DNA of 64,000 bases from Poriferisulfidus sp965221375 (GCA_965221375.1 OZ244883.1:1550001-1614000); one strand, 5' to 3'; numbered from the stretch's first letter, positions 53,170 through 61,558 are shown. A program made the numbers and translations. Notes: generated from the letters alone by a model not told the origin.

Positions 53170-54219
53170 TTAAAGGTTTTGGTGACCGAGATAGCGACCC
53201 TTGCCCGGTGCACAGCACTCGTAGGGTCGCCAAAAATTCCAGGCGTAGCTCCCGTCTGCGCTGGTTTTTCCAACCGACCAGTCGTCAGGAGAGCCAAAGG
53301 TTTCGCAATGATTCTGTTCTTGCGGGCTGATCATTTGCCAGCGCGCATTGCGTTCATTAATAGCGGGCATCCATGCCAACTGTTTCTGCACTTGGCAATG
53401 ACCCTCTCTTGCAGTCGAGCATGCAGACACTGGGCCCTGCGCCTGCCACTTGCCTCCGGAACGCTCGCAAGAAGCACAATCGCCAGCGGCAGAATTGCCG
53501 TGAGTGACTTCGCGCATCCCTGAGTATGCAAACGGCACATACACCCGTGCCTGATTCGTTTGCGTCACAATGTCCGCGGCGCGCTGCACCGCCACGGCTG
53601 CCGCTTTGGGATCTTCCGCCTGCATCACGAAGCCCGCGCGCGGGAACACCGAACCCCAGGTATTGCGAGGCCAATGCCCAATCTCTCGCGAACCTGGCGT
53701 CACGCTTTCAGGACGAAAGGCCTCCAGGCCCCCACGCCATTCCACATGATCCAAAGCCGATATGAAATAAGGAAACAAGGCCTTGGACTGCGACCGACAC
53801 AAATACTGCACCCCAAACACATTGCGCACGAACGGCGCAGGGTGACCGACCGCGTCGACTTCCTTGAAACGCAGGGAATGGCCGTCGCGCACATCCGTGC
53901 CGGGGAAGGATCCCCCTTGGAACTGTTTGAAAAGAGTACCGCGTCCGCTCAGCACCGCCCCGAACTCCTGCCACGGCGGCTCTCCGGTGTGGTCATAGGC
54001 CATAAAGACAAGATCGGGAAGATAGTGCCGCACTCGCGGCGTCGTGTTGACGCGACAACTCCCATACTTGCAGTGCAGCCACAGACATACGCCCACCACC
54101 TTCCAATCCAGACAGGAATGTTTCAAAGAGCGCTGGATGATGTCCGAAGACGTAAACGTCTCGGCAGCCAGGGGCGAGACACCCCAGACAAATGCACAAA
54201 CCGCCAGCCAGGTGCGCAT
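53170..54219 (-). CDS. traU: TraU-family conjugative protein (TIGR03756-like)
   Basis: A 349-residue exported protein: signal peptide MRTWLAVCAFVWGVSPLAAE, then a cysteine-rich TraU fold (HSCLDWKVVGVCLWLHCK at the start, WRPYECCAPGKGRYL at the end). The many cysteines suggest disulfides formed in the periplasm. The ATG overlaps the upstream stop by one base (TGATG). In related systems TraU works in mating-pair stabilisation and DNA transfer. Confidence 0.88.
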   Translation of the reverse strand: MRTWLAVCAFVWGVSPLAAETFTSSDIIQRSLKHSCLDWKVVGVCLWLHCKYGSCRVNTTPRVRHYLPDLVFMAYDHTGEPPWQEFGAVLSGRGTLFKQFQGGSFPGTDVRDGHSLRFKEVDAVGHPAPFVRNVFGVQYLCRSQSKALFPYFISALDHVEWRGGLEAFRPESVTPGSREIGHWPRNTWGSVFPRAGFVMQAEDPKAAAVAVQRAADIVTQTNQARVYVPFAYSGMREVTHGNSAAGDCASCERSGGKWQAQGPVSACSTAREGHCQVQKQLAWMPAINERNARWQMISPQEQNHCETFGSPDDWSVGKTSADGSYAWNFWRPYECCAPGKGRYLGHQNL

Positions 54220-54497
54220 CAACCCATCCTCCGTCGTGCTTGAATGAGTCGGCGCAGCCGGGTGTATAACCAACGATAGATTGGGTAATACTTCAATTCC
54301 GGCACGGCACGTCCCGCCTGTGCTTGAGCCAGCCACTGCCGACGAATATCTCGGGTCAAACCGTCAATATCGAAAAAACGTCTTCGCATCAAACGATCCA
54401 ACCCTCGCGCCATCGCAACAACAAACTGCAGATACTTGGCGATCAGGAACAAGCACAACCCCACGAGCAGCAGTTGCAGGATGCGAAGTGTCAACAT
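54219..54497 (-). CDS. Small membrane protein of the secretion cluster
   Basis: A 92-residue protein with an N-terminal transmembrane helix (LRILQLLLVGLCLFLIAKYLQFVV) and a very basic C-terminal half (WLYTRLRRLIQARRRMG). The ATG at 54497 follows AGAGG by 7-8 bases. Its one-base overlap with traU implies translational coupling. Family not recognised. Confidence 0.62.
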   Translation of the reverse strand: MLTLRILQLLLVGLCLFLIAKYLQFVVAMARGLDRLMRRRFFDIDGLTRDIRRQWLAQAQAGRAVPELKYYPIYRWLYTRLRRLIQARRRMG

Positions 54498-54581
54498 GAG
54501 GAAACCTCTGGAAGTCGAGGTTTGCACCAGACATCGATTACAAAAAATCGCACGTCCTCGCAAAACGAATTTATAGTCCTT

Positions 54582-54941
54582 TTATTCATGCGCACCCTCT
54601 CTTCGTGTGAGCAGATTTTTTGAAAACACCGAAAACCAGGTTGCGTAACCTGGGATGGGGTCGCCTGCGGGCGAAAAATGCGGATAGACATACAGCAGCA
54701 GGCGCGGATTCGGCAGGGACACAAAATCGCGCTGCAGCGCGCGGTCCAATTCATCGGGTCTATCCGCTTCCAGCAAGGGCGCCCACGTCTGTCCCAACTG
54801 CAGCGAGGACGGCGCGGGAGATTCGCTGCGCCAATACAAATCGCGCAAGGACACTTCGCCCTCAGGCAGCGGTGTCGGTCCCGCACAGCCACTAGTCGAG
54901 GCCGCCAGAAAACCAATCAGCAGGAGTACGTGATACATCAT
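54582..54941 (-). CDS. Conjugative element lipoprotein, TIGR03751-like
   Basis: A 119-residue lipoprotein with lipobox STSGC. The C-terminal signature LPNPRLLLYVYPHFSPAG-PIPGYATWF matches the TIGR03751 lipoprotein family, usually just upstream of traC. Here traU and two small genes intervene. It overlaps the preceding gene by 50 bases. Confidence 0.85.
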   Translation of the reverse strand: MMYHVLLLIGFLAASTSGCAGPTPLPEGEVSLRDLYWRSESPAPSSLQLGQTWAPLLEADRPDELDRALQRDFVSLPNPRLLLYVYPHFSPAGDPIPGYATWFSVFSKNLLTRREGAHE

Positions 54942-56118
54942 GAAGCGTCTGTTGCGCCGTGTATAAAATCGGGATGGCGGCCGTCACGTGAATGTCGATT
55001 TCCTGTCCGGCAGGAACCAGCACCGCATCCCACACATCATGGGCATAGCGCTGGAGATAATCTCCGTACGCACCGGCTGCCCCCTGAACCGTCTGGCCCA
55101 GTAAAAACTCGAAAGCCCTGCCTTCGCCGACATTGGCCGTCTCGGATCCCCCGGAAAAACTACGTTGCAGTTGGTTCTCCGCGAATGCGCCTCCGGCGCC
55201 CGCCACCAGACTGGCCAACAAGTGCGCCTGCACTTGTTCCGGTGCAGTCGTATGCAATTCACCTGGTAAGCAGGGATTCCCCGCCTTGTCCGTCAAGTAG
55301 CCGAATCCCTCCGGCTGCGAGGCCTTTGCAACATGGAACACGCCGTCGTCAAATACATAAACCAGGCTGCGAAGCGACGCACTCACACAGGACAGCACCG
55401 CATCTCCTTGTGCGACCCCTCGCCACAAAATGCCGCGTAATTGCGGCAGGCGTACCCCGTTGGCCGTCAAATTATCGATCTGACTCACCACCACAAATGG
55501 CCACGGATCCTGAACGGCGCCACCACGAGGAATACGTCCCACCAAAGCGGTCAGCGACAAGCCCGCCAGAATGGAAGGCGGAATGACAAACCGAGGTTTG
55601 GGTGAATCGACCGTCGCCTGCACCACATCCACAGCCGCCGGCCAGTCATCCGATGGCGCCCCCGAACTGTGGACCGGCTCAATCCATGTCAAGGCTCTAT
55701 CAAAAGGCAGCTCCGCAGGAGACAAGGCAGCAGTTGCCGAATCCGCTGGCTCATGAACCAGGCTCTCCAAATCAAAGGCTTCCAGAAAGTCCGGAGGGTC
55801 CTCTTGGGCGGTGGACGGGGAGTCGACCTCGGGTTGTGAAGCATCCCTCTCCAACTCCTCTACTCGCCGACTCAAACGCGCCAATGCTTCCTGAACATCC
55901 TGACGGCGCTCCGCCTGATCTTCGATTTTTTGCTCCAAACGGCGGATACTGGTCGCCACGGCACGAACCTCCTCTGCCGCTTCATCCAGTTCGCGACTAC
56001 TGCGCAATGTTTGGGGCTCTCCTTCCGACGGAGGCGGAGAGGTGGAGACAAACAACACGGACAGCACCAGCAACAACACCACTGCCATCAAAACCTTGAA
56101 GCGGCTGCCCAAACTCAT
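54892..56118 (-). CDS. Conjugative element protein, TIGR03752/TraB-like
   Basis: A 408-residue protein with an N-terminal membrane anchor (VLMAVVLLLVLSVLFVSTS), a coiled coil (ELDEAAEEVRAVATSIRRLEQKI), then a C-terminal TraB/VirB10-like beta domain (NGVRLPQLRGILWRGVAQGDAVLSC, LLASLVAGAGGAFAENQLQ). It would bridge inner and outer membranes. The ATG at 56118 overlaps the upstream stop by 4 bases. Confidence 0.8.
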   Translation of the reverse strand: MSLGSRFKVLMAVVLLLVLSVLFVSTSPPPSEGEPQTLRSSRELDEAAEEVRAVATSIRRLEQKIEDQAERRQDVQEALARLSRRVEELERDASQPEVDSPSTAQEDPPDFLEAFDLESLVHEPADSATAALSPAELPFDRALTWIEPVHSSGAPSDDWPAAVDVVQATVDSPKPRFVIPPSILAGLSLTALVGRIPRGGAVQDPWPFVVVSQIDNLTANGVRLPQLRGILWRGVAQGDAVLSCVSASLRSLVYVFDDGVFHVAKASQPEGFGYLTDKAGNPCLPGELHTTAPEQVQAHLLASLVAGAGGAFAENQLQRSFSGGSETANVGEGRAFEFLLGQTVQGAAGAYGDYLQRYAHDVWDAVLVPAGQEIDIHVTAAIPILYTAQQTLHDVSRTPADWFSGGLD

Positions 56119-56873
56119 GGGAGACCTCGCGCAAATGGCGCACGAGAAATCAGCACTACCGTTGTGGTGTCGCGGGGGCTGCCTGTAGCTTCCAGACGCG
56201 GATGCACGATGACTGCAGCCGCAAAACGGCCGCGGATATCTCGCGGATCCAAAATCAGGGGCTCCGACAAGCGATTGCGCACCGTGACGGCCGTGGCATG
56301 CAGTGTTGATGTCTGCCAAGCCGCATGTAGTTGCGCTTCGGTTGCATCCCCACATGCAGCGGGAGCAGCCTTACGGCATCGAAACAGTGCAACGGGCTGA
56401 CGTTCCACGGCTATCTGCCGGATGCCAGAAGTCCGGATTTGATGCTCCGAGGGAACATACAGCGCCTGTACTGCATGGCGCGCCAGTGCCACATAACCAA
56501 TTGCCACGTCCTCCCGGTTTTGGGAGATTGCCGTCGGGTGGGTGACCGGCAAGCGGACGGGAGTAGCCGGAGCATGAGGGTCCGTGCGAATTTCCACAAT
56601 GTGCAGACCTTCCTGGGTTTCGAGATGAAGCCGTTTTTGCGGCAATACTTTGAGAGCCTTCAACCAGACATAAGGCCCGGCGCTCTCCACTTGCAGCTGC
56701 TGACTTAAATCCCGAGGCACTCCTACGCGAACGGCTTGAGCCCCGGCAATTTCCAAGCGCCGCTCCTGGCCGACAGGCAGCAAAACCGTCACAGGCTCAC
56801 TTGCCGACACCGCCATGGACACAATCACGAGCCCCATCGCGACGATTAGGTGAAAGCGTCGCATCCCTGTCAT
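56115..56873 (-). CDS. Conjugative element protein, TIGR03749/TraK-like
   Basis: A 252-residue exported protein (signal peptide ending VSMAVSA) resembling TIGR03749/DUF3438. It has an N-terminal secretin-associated beta domain (GAQAVRVGVPRDLSQQLQVES) and a C-terminal HATAVTVRNRLSEPLILDPRDIRG stretch that is typical. Overlaps neighbours by ATGA. Probably part of the outer-membrane core complex. Confidence 0.8.
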   Translation of the reverse strand: MTGMRRFHLIVAMGLVIVSMAVSASEPVTVLLPVGQERRLEIAGAQAVRVGVPRDLSQQLQVESAGPYVWLKALKVLPQKRLHLETQEGLHIVEIRTDPHAPATPVRLPVTHPTAISQNREDVAIGYVALARHAVQALYVPSEHQIRTSGIRQIAVERQPVALFRCRKAAPAACGDATEAQLHAAWQTSTLHATAVTVRNRLSEPLILDPRDIRGRFAAAVIVHPRLEATGSPRDTTTVVLISRAPFARGLP

Positions 56874-57520
56874 TGCGTCGGGGGCGCCATGTGCGAGCGC
56901 AATCGCTCGGGGCGCTGGTATTGCCGGTGAAGCACCAAGCCCCACTCGTTGGTTTCAGGATCCGCATCCCGCGCCGCGACTTCCAAGTAGTAGCGCACAT
57001 CGATATCCTTGTAGAGTTGATCTTCCAGATAATCGCGCAGGCGAATATCCAGAATCACCTGCCAGATGTCTCGTCCGATCTGGCGCACGGACTGGTTTCC
57101 GTAACTGCCGGGAACCGGGCTCACACTGCGCTGGCGATCTCGAAACTGATTGGCGTGGCGTTGATGCTCACGCAGCAGCCAGTGTTGATAATCGGGACTG
57201 AGAAATGCGGACAGTCGACCGATGTTGTGGGCATTGTCTTTCGCGCCATCCGCCGTCCAATTGTTGATTTGTTGGTGGATATAACCCGCGAAAACATAGA
57301 CTTCCCACGGATGAATTTCGCCGCTGCGCAATGTCGCTCCATACCGCAACTGCGGAGGCAGGCTCAGACGTTGCGTACCTGACGCATGCCACCACCCGGC
57401 ATAGGCGATCAGCTGCGATGCGACCAGAAAAGCCATCCCGATCTTGAGCGCTCGCAGACGCCAGCGACGGTTCAACTCTTCGTCGCGAAACATTTCCAAC
57501 GTTACCGGTCGATTCGCCAT
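56870..57520 (-). CDS. Conjugative element protein, TIGR03746-like
   Basis: A 216-residue inner-membrane protein resembling TIGR03746/DUF2895 (VirB8/TraE-like role). One N-terminal helix (ALKIGMAFLVASQLIAYAGWW) is followed by a periplasmic domain with VYVFAGYIHQQINNW and DIWQVILDIRLRDYL. The ATG at 57520 overlaps the upstream gene by 19 bases. Confidence 0.82.
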   Translation of the reverse strand: MANRPVTLEMFRDEELNRRWRLRALKIGMAFLVASQLIAYAGWWHASGTQRLSLPPQLRYGATLRSGEIHPWEVYVFAGYIHQQINNWTADGAKDNAHNIGRLSAFLSPDYQHWLLREHQRHANQFRDRQRSVSPVPGSYGNQSVRQIGRDIWQVILDIRLRDYLEDQLYKDIDVRYYLEVAARDADPETNEWGLVLHRQYQRPERLRSHMAPPTQ

Positions 57521-57822
57521 GAGCCGTCCCGCCAAATCAAGTCGAGGTGTGCCGCTCCATAACGCGCCACGTACTGCAGATGCCAATTGGGTGGGCGATT
57601 GCGTTTGATGCGGCGCAAGGCCGAACCCATCAACAAAACCGTGCAGAATGCGCTCGCCACCAACACCGGTAAAACCCACAACCAGGAACCCGCCCCCATG
57701 CAGATCAAAATGCCCAAAGGGATGCCCGGCAACAGTGACAACCCGATTGTTGCAGTCAGTTCGGTGCCGCTCAAACCCCGGAACATGGGGGGTTCAAAAC
57801 CGAGCGGAGAAGCCGGGCGCAT
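57502..57822 (-). CDS. Conjugative element protein, TIGR03750-like
   Basis: A 106-residue protein resembling TIGR03750/DUF3487: FEPPMFRGLSGTELTATIGLS, a pair of membrane helices, then a basic C-terminus (RRIKRNRPPNWHLQY). Start overlaps the preceding stop by one base (TGATG). Confidence 0.85.
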   Translation of the reverse strand: MRPASPLGFEPPMFRGLSGTELTATIGLSLLPGIPLGILICMGAGSWLWVLPVLVASAFCTVLLMGSALRRIKRNRPPNWHLQYVARYGAAHLDLIWRDGSWRIDR

Positions 57823-58172
57823 CACTCGAAATCGGTCAAGATTTGACCGCCCATATAGCCCATCAAGGCGATGATGATTACGACCAGAAGGCCGACACCG
57901 AGGTAAACCCCCAGGCTGCCCCAATCGCCTTTGATACGCGCCTGGTTGAGTTTGGCAATCAGTCCGCCGCCATAGCCGACAAAAGCCCCCACGACCAAAA
58001 ATCCAATAATCAGCGCCATGCCCGTAATCACGACCGTTTTGATAAACGTAAACGGATCCGAAGCATCCGCAGCCACACCTGCGAAGACGGGCAAATCCAA
58101 CGTGTTGACCGCCTCACCGCGGCGAGGCAATAAAACGAGGCCTCCCAGTAATGCGAAAAAGAATTTATTCAT
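57822..58172 (-). CDS. Conjugative element membrane protein, TIGR03745-like
   Basis: A 116-residue protein resembling TIGR03745/DUF2976. A signal-like N-terminus is followed by two helices (VVITGMALIIGFLVVGAFVGY, GVGLLVVIIIALMGYMGG). The size, two helices and position suggest a pilin-like or channel role, as proposed for this family. Confidence 0.82.
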   Translation of the reverse strand: MNKFFFALLGGLVLLPRRGEAVNTLDLPVFAGVAADASDPFTFIKTVVITGMALIIGFLVVGAFVGYGGGLIAKLNQARIKGDWGSLGVYLGVGLLVVIIIALMGYMGGQILTDFE

Positions 58173-58175
58173 GAG

Positions 58176-58415
58176 TTATCCCACATAAGCGATTAAGGCA
58201 ACCACCAGAAACAACAATCCCCCTGCCCACGCGATTCGGGAGGCCGCTTCGCCCACCGTCAGCCATCCGTCGCGCAATTGCCTCAAACTGGACCAGGCAA
58301 TCCAGGACAGCCACAACATGACCGACAACAGGCAGCTCGCCGCAATCAATTCCGAAAGTGTCTGACCGGAAATTCCGGACGTCACTTCGAAAGGATGTCT
58401 GATTGACTTACTCAT
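58176..58415 (-). CDS. Conjugative element membrane protein, TIGR03758-like
   Basis: A 79-residue protein with two helices (LIAASCLLSVMLWLSWIAWSSL, IAWAGGLLFLVVALIAYVG), resembling TIGR03758 (PFL_4701). It overlaps the RAQPRD gene by 8 bases and precedes TIGR03745 as in related elements. Confidence 0.78.
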   Translation of the reverse strand: MSKSIRHPFEVTSGISGQTLSELIAASCLLSVMLWLSWIAWSSLRQLRDGWLTVGEAASRIAWAGGLLFLVVALIAYVG

Positions 58416-58815
58416 ACAGCTGATAATCTCCCGTGATCTCCATCGGATCGCGAGGAGCGGTCTCCACGGCCGCCAAGGTGCGTCGCAATCCCATCAGGAT
58501 GCGATCAAACTCACTCGCCAAACGAACGTAATCGATGCGCACGCGCCCATGCACGTCGCGTCGCGCGTGGGCTTCATCAATCAAGTGGCGTGCCAGCCGC
58601 AATTCATGCAGCAATTGCCCCAATATCCGCCGCTCGCCCTGGTCCGAACGAGTCAAATACTGGGGGTCTTCTTGCAGAGCCCCCAAAGAATCGTGCGGTT
58701 GGGGGCGGTAAATATCATCGCGTCCCCAGTACGGGGCGGTTGGGTTCGTAGGAACCGGCGCTGAACAACCGGCCGTCAAGACCATCGCTCCGATCCACCA
58801 TCCGACATGTTTCAT
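58408..58815 (-). CDS. RAQPRD-family lipoprotein of the conjugative cluster
   Basis: A 135-residue lipoprotein with lipobox LTAGC. The C-terminal part (VRIDYVRLASEFDRI, then VETAPRDPMEITGDY) fits the RAQPRD family (TIGR01690), with TAPRD replacing RAQPRD. First gene of the second unit; palindrome and promoter copy B lie 90-150 bases upstream. Confidence 0.8.
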   Translation of the reverse strand: MKHVGWWIGAMVLTAGCSAPVPTNPTAPYWGRDDIYRPQPHDSLGALQEDPQYLTRSDQGERRILGQLLHELRLARHLIDEAHARRDVHGRVRIDYVRLASEFDRILMGLRRTLAAVETAPRDPMEITGDYQLYE

Positions 58816-58904
58816 GGTTCTCTCCTGAAATCCATGCGGTGAGAAGGGCCGCTGAAAGGTAGCGACCCTACGGGATCTCGTCCTTGAAATATCACCGCAT
58901 GGGT

Positions 58905-58963
58905 AGTGTCCCCCACCTCGTGCGGCTTATCAAGGAAAAATGGTCAGACCAACCTGCACATTT
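58905..58963 (-). promoter_or_regulatory. Regulon palindrome and promoter, copy B
   Basis: GAAAAATGGTCAGACCAACC begins at 58935; the right arm is degraded (CACATTT). Inner TGGTcagACCA intact. On the minus strand -35 TTGATA (58933-58928), 17-base spacer, -10 GACACT (58910-58905, weak). It precedes the RAQPRD-to-TraG-N operon. Confidence 0.65.
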
Positions 58964-59000
58964 AAATATTTACATAAATATATATTTTTATTGGTATTTT

Positions 59001-59396
59001 TTAATTTTGCTCAGATTTGAGGCGGGTGATTTTGACTAGTTCTTCGCGATAAATGTCCTCAAAAGCGGTCGTTCGCCGATAAAAGTCCAACATGAAGCGA
59101 GCGTTTTGACGCGCGTATCGACGTCGTTGCTCCGGATCATCGGCGTAAATGCCCAGTACCTCGTACGGTGTCATTTCCGCCAGCACCCGACCCAGCGTGT
59201 CGCGTCGCCATTGGTATTGCACCCATTCCGCCTCGCTGAGTTCCAGCCAATGTGTCAGCGTCTCGGAAGTCGGATACTGCTGCCCGAATTCCTCGCGAGC
59301 CGCATGCGCTTCCCAAAAAGCGAATATGGACAGGGTCAGCAATCCTGCCAGCCCCAGGCTTAAGATCCCATTGCGCCATTGCAGTTTCTGTTTCAT
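59001..59396 (-). CDS. Conjugative element protein, TIGR03759-like
   Basis: A 131-residue protein with a signal anchor (ILSLGLAGLLTLSIFAFW) and the TIGR03759 (PFL_4693) signature: LELSEAEWVQYQWRRDTLG, TPYEVLGIYADDPEQRRRYA and a basic helical end. The ATG overlaps the preceding stop (ATGA). In related elements it lies near the start of the transfer region, as here. Confidence 0.85.
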   Translation of the reverse strand: MKQKLQWRNGILSLGLAGLLTLSIFAFWEAHAAREEFGQQYPTSETLTHWLELSEAEWVQYQWRRDTLGRVLAEMTPYEVLGIYADDPEQRRRYARQNARFMLDFYRRTTAFEDIYREELVKITRLKSEQN

Positions 59397-60019
59397 TGTT
59401 CCTCCAGTGTGTGTGTGATGGTTCCCTTCGCAACATGAATGCGTCGGTGTTCTCGATCGATTTCTCGGATTCGCCAGCCCAAGCGCGCTTCACCCTGACG
59501 CACTGGAAAAATCTGTCCTTGATATTCCAGCAAGGCATACAGTTGTCCGTGCCAGACCTCCACGCCTCGGAACACAAACGAAGGTTGATGATCGGTCAAC
59601 TGGGTGTCGTCTTCCAATCCCGCCCGAATGTGTTTCAAGTCCTGTTGCTGTTCGTGCAGCAGTTTCTGAAGTTGAGCAAGCTGCTCGGCTTGCGTCTTGA
59701 GTTCTTCGAGCACTTGGGTATGCCGATCTTGCGCGATAGCCCTGCGTATTTGCGCATCTTCCTGAAGCATCTCGCGTTGTTCTTGAACCCAAACATCGAA
59801 ACGATGTTCCAGTAGTGCTTCCAAATGGGCCGCTTCTTCTCTCGGATCCGGTTCTATCTGCACCGGTGCATTTTGAGATTCCAGGGTCGGGTCCGGAAAA
59901 GCCAAAGGCAGTGAGGCTTTCCACTGCAGCCCGTACCACGACAGGACTCCCACGAATGAAAAAATCAGCACCCCGAGCGTCAACCACCACTTGAGGGGCA
60001 AAGTAGAATTTAAGTTCAT
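59393..60019 (-). CDS. Membrane-anchored coiled-coil protein, first gene of the secretion region
   Basis: A 208-residue protein: one N-terminal helix (WWLTLGVLIFSFVGVLSWYGL), a long coiled coil (about 60-140, rich in Gln/Glu), and a small C-terminal beta domain (VFRGVEVWHGQLYALLEYQGQIFPVRQGEARLG over about 148-180) reminiscent of PilP/TraP-type modules. GGAGG 8 bases before the ATG. Promoter copy A lies directly upstream. Family not firmly identified. Confidence 0.7.
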   Translation of the reverse strand: MNLNSTLPLKWWLTLGVLIFSFVGVLSWYGLQWKASLPLAFPDPTLESQNAPVQIEPDPREEAAHLEALLEHRFDVWVQEQREMLQEDAQIRRAIAQDRHTQVLEELKTQAEQLAQLQKLLHEQQQDLKHIRAGLEDDTQLTDHQPSFVFRGVEVWHGQLYALLEYQGQIFPVRQGEARLGWRIREIDREHRRIHVAKGTITHTLEEQ

Positions 60020-60042
60020 GACGAAATCCTCCGAAAACTGGA

Positions 60043-60106
60043 GTTGTAACCAGTTTGGATTCAGACGTCAAGAAAAAATGGTCAGGACAACCTGACCATT
60101 TTTTAA
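60043..60106 (-). promoter_or_regulatory. Regulon palindrome and promoter, copy A
   Basis: Perfect 14-base arms AAAAAATGGTCAGG/CCTGACCATTTTTT around ACAA (60073-60104). On the minus strand, immediately after, -35 TTGACG (60071-60066), 17-base spacer, -10 TACAAC (60048-60043). It drives the 60019-59001 pair. Confidence 0.8.
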
Positions 60107-60307
60107 AAGTTAGAAAAAGAACTGAAAAAAAAATTACTTACATGTCAAGCCAAATTACCGCACTAAAAAACAAGTCGACGGCGCCGGGACGTTACAAATC
60201 AATTCGTTTGAGGTGTCTGCTGAAAAACACGATGTTTAATAAACGCTCGGCCCATGTGATTTTCAATAATTTTTACGGCTGATGTTCCACATTACCGCTC
60301 CAGAAAC

Positions 60308-60538
60308 TCAGACGATACGCGAAGAATTCGTAGTTGTTATTTTGGGAACCTTTTGAATCGCAATGCGGTAAGAATCAAGACCACGATCCTTCTCACGCCA
60401 ACCCTCGTAAACCCGCATCATTTCACGCACCCCAGGCCGGGACAGAGCCTCCTGAAGCATTTTATCGAGTGCTTGCTGATTTTCTGAAGCTCCGCGGTTA
60501 TTAGATTTCCGTTTCTTCAGCACGGGCAGGTTCTCCAA
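60308..60538 (-). CDS. Small hypothetical protein, 76 aa
   Basis: A 76-residue basic protein; the apparent start is a TTG without a clear ribosome site, so the true start is uncertain. The central LDKMLQEALSRPGVREMMRVYEGWREKDRGLDSYR part (about residues 24-58) looks like a compact helical domain with a conserved-looking PGV..VY..W pattern. No known family recognised. It lies between trxA and the secretion region. Confidence 0.45.
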   Translation of the reverse strand: MENLPVLKKRKSNNRGASENQQALDKMLQEALSRPGVREMMRVYEGWREKDRGLDSYRIAIQKVPKITTTNSSRIV

Positions 60539-60714
60539 ATAGATGGAGGCAAGATTCTACACTGCAAACTGGCGGACAATCTTTATTGTGTGATCTTAAT
60601 TCTCAAAACCCACGAATCACGTTACCTACAAAAAGTCAGTGTTCAGAAATACGTTTCCCTAATACGTCTAAATATGGCTAGTATGTCTCCAAAGTGCGCC
60701 AACAGCCGCAGAAT

Positions 60715-61041
60715 TTACAAATGTTCTTCAATAAAGGCGGTCAACTGCGACTTTGACAAAGCGCCCACCCGCTGTCCGGCAACCTCGCCACTTCGAAAAA
60801 CGATCAGGGTAGGAATTCCGCGAATCCCGTAACGGGGTGGCGTTTTTGGATTTTCGTCGACATTCAGTTTGGTGATTTTCAGGCGGCCCTGATACTCTTC
60901 AGCCAATTCCTCAAGTAGCGGCGCCACCATCCGACAGGGCCCACACCATTCCGCCCAAAAATCTACCATAACGGGACTGTCGCTGGACAGGACATCGTTT
61001 TCAAAACTGTCATCGGTGACCGCAGCAATATTGGCGCTCAA
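60715..61041 (-). CDS. trxA: Thioredoxin
   Basis: A 108-residue thioredoxin 1-type protein with VDFWAEWCGPCRMVAP (C33, C36) and the cis-Pro loop RGIPTLIVF. Cytoplasmic disulfide reductase. Rho, which follows trxA in many gammaproteobacteria, is not adjacent here. Confidence 0.97.
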   Translation of the reverse strand: MSANIAAVTDDSFENDVLSSDSPVMVDFWAEWCGPCRMVAPLLEELAEEYQGRLKITKLNVDENPKTPPRYGIRGIPTLIVFRSGEVAGQRVGALSKSQLTAFIEEHL

Positions 61042-61225
61042 AAGAACCTCCGGATTGAGTGTGTAGAAGATTGATGCCGCGATGCGGCCTATGAAAATTA
61101 TTGTAACACCCAGCCATTAAAGGATTCTCGACTGGCCGAAATGGAGGGCTCATGCTTTAGAATGAGGCGGCGGCGCGCAAGCCTTCTTCAGCCTGAAATT
61201 TCCGCAATATAGCCAAGATGCTACG

Positions 61226-61558
61226 ATGATTTTGAATGTCGTAATCAATGAAAATGAGCATCCGGTTCGGGTGCCTGACCACATGCTTCAGGAAGCCGCT
61301 GCCGTGTTCGAAAAAATGGATGCGGACATGGCCCAGGGCTGGCAAATGTCGCGCATCTGGGTGGATCACCCGGACACCTACCAGCGTTGTCAGATCGTCG
61401 CGGACCGCCTCTTGACGGCCATGGGCAATGGCAATCAGGAACTGACCACCATGATGGCGGCTTACATTCTCTCAAAACTTCCCGATATTCAGGAACTCGT
61501 GATTGACACCAGCGGCGACATGACGCAAACACAAATCGCGCGTCATTCTCAAGCGTAA
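61226..61558 (+). CDS. Conserved-looking small protein, 110 aa
   Basis: A 110-residue soluble protein, ILNVVINENEHPVRVPDHML at the start, with QGWQMSRIWVDHPD in the middle. No membrane segment or known domain. It is convergent with the acyl-CoA synthetase gene (10-base overlap) and divergent from trxA. Function unknown. Confidence 0.65.
   Translation: MILNVVINENEHPVRVPDHMLQEAAAVFEKMDADMAQGWQMSRIWVDHPDTYQRCQIVADRLLTAMGNGNQELTTMMAAYILSKLPDIQELVIDTSGDMTQTQIARHSQA

Noticed and set aside
60142..60282. Possible small basic protein gene on the plus strand
   Set aside because: A 47-codon frame has no ribosome site or recognisable domain, and composition is that of AT-rich spacer DNA.
46000..60600. 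Attachment sites of an integrative element around the secretion region
   Set aside because: No tRNA gene, integrase or clear long direct repeat flanks the region. The repeated palindromes have promoter geometry and do not mark ends.
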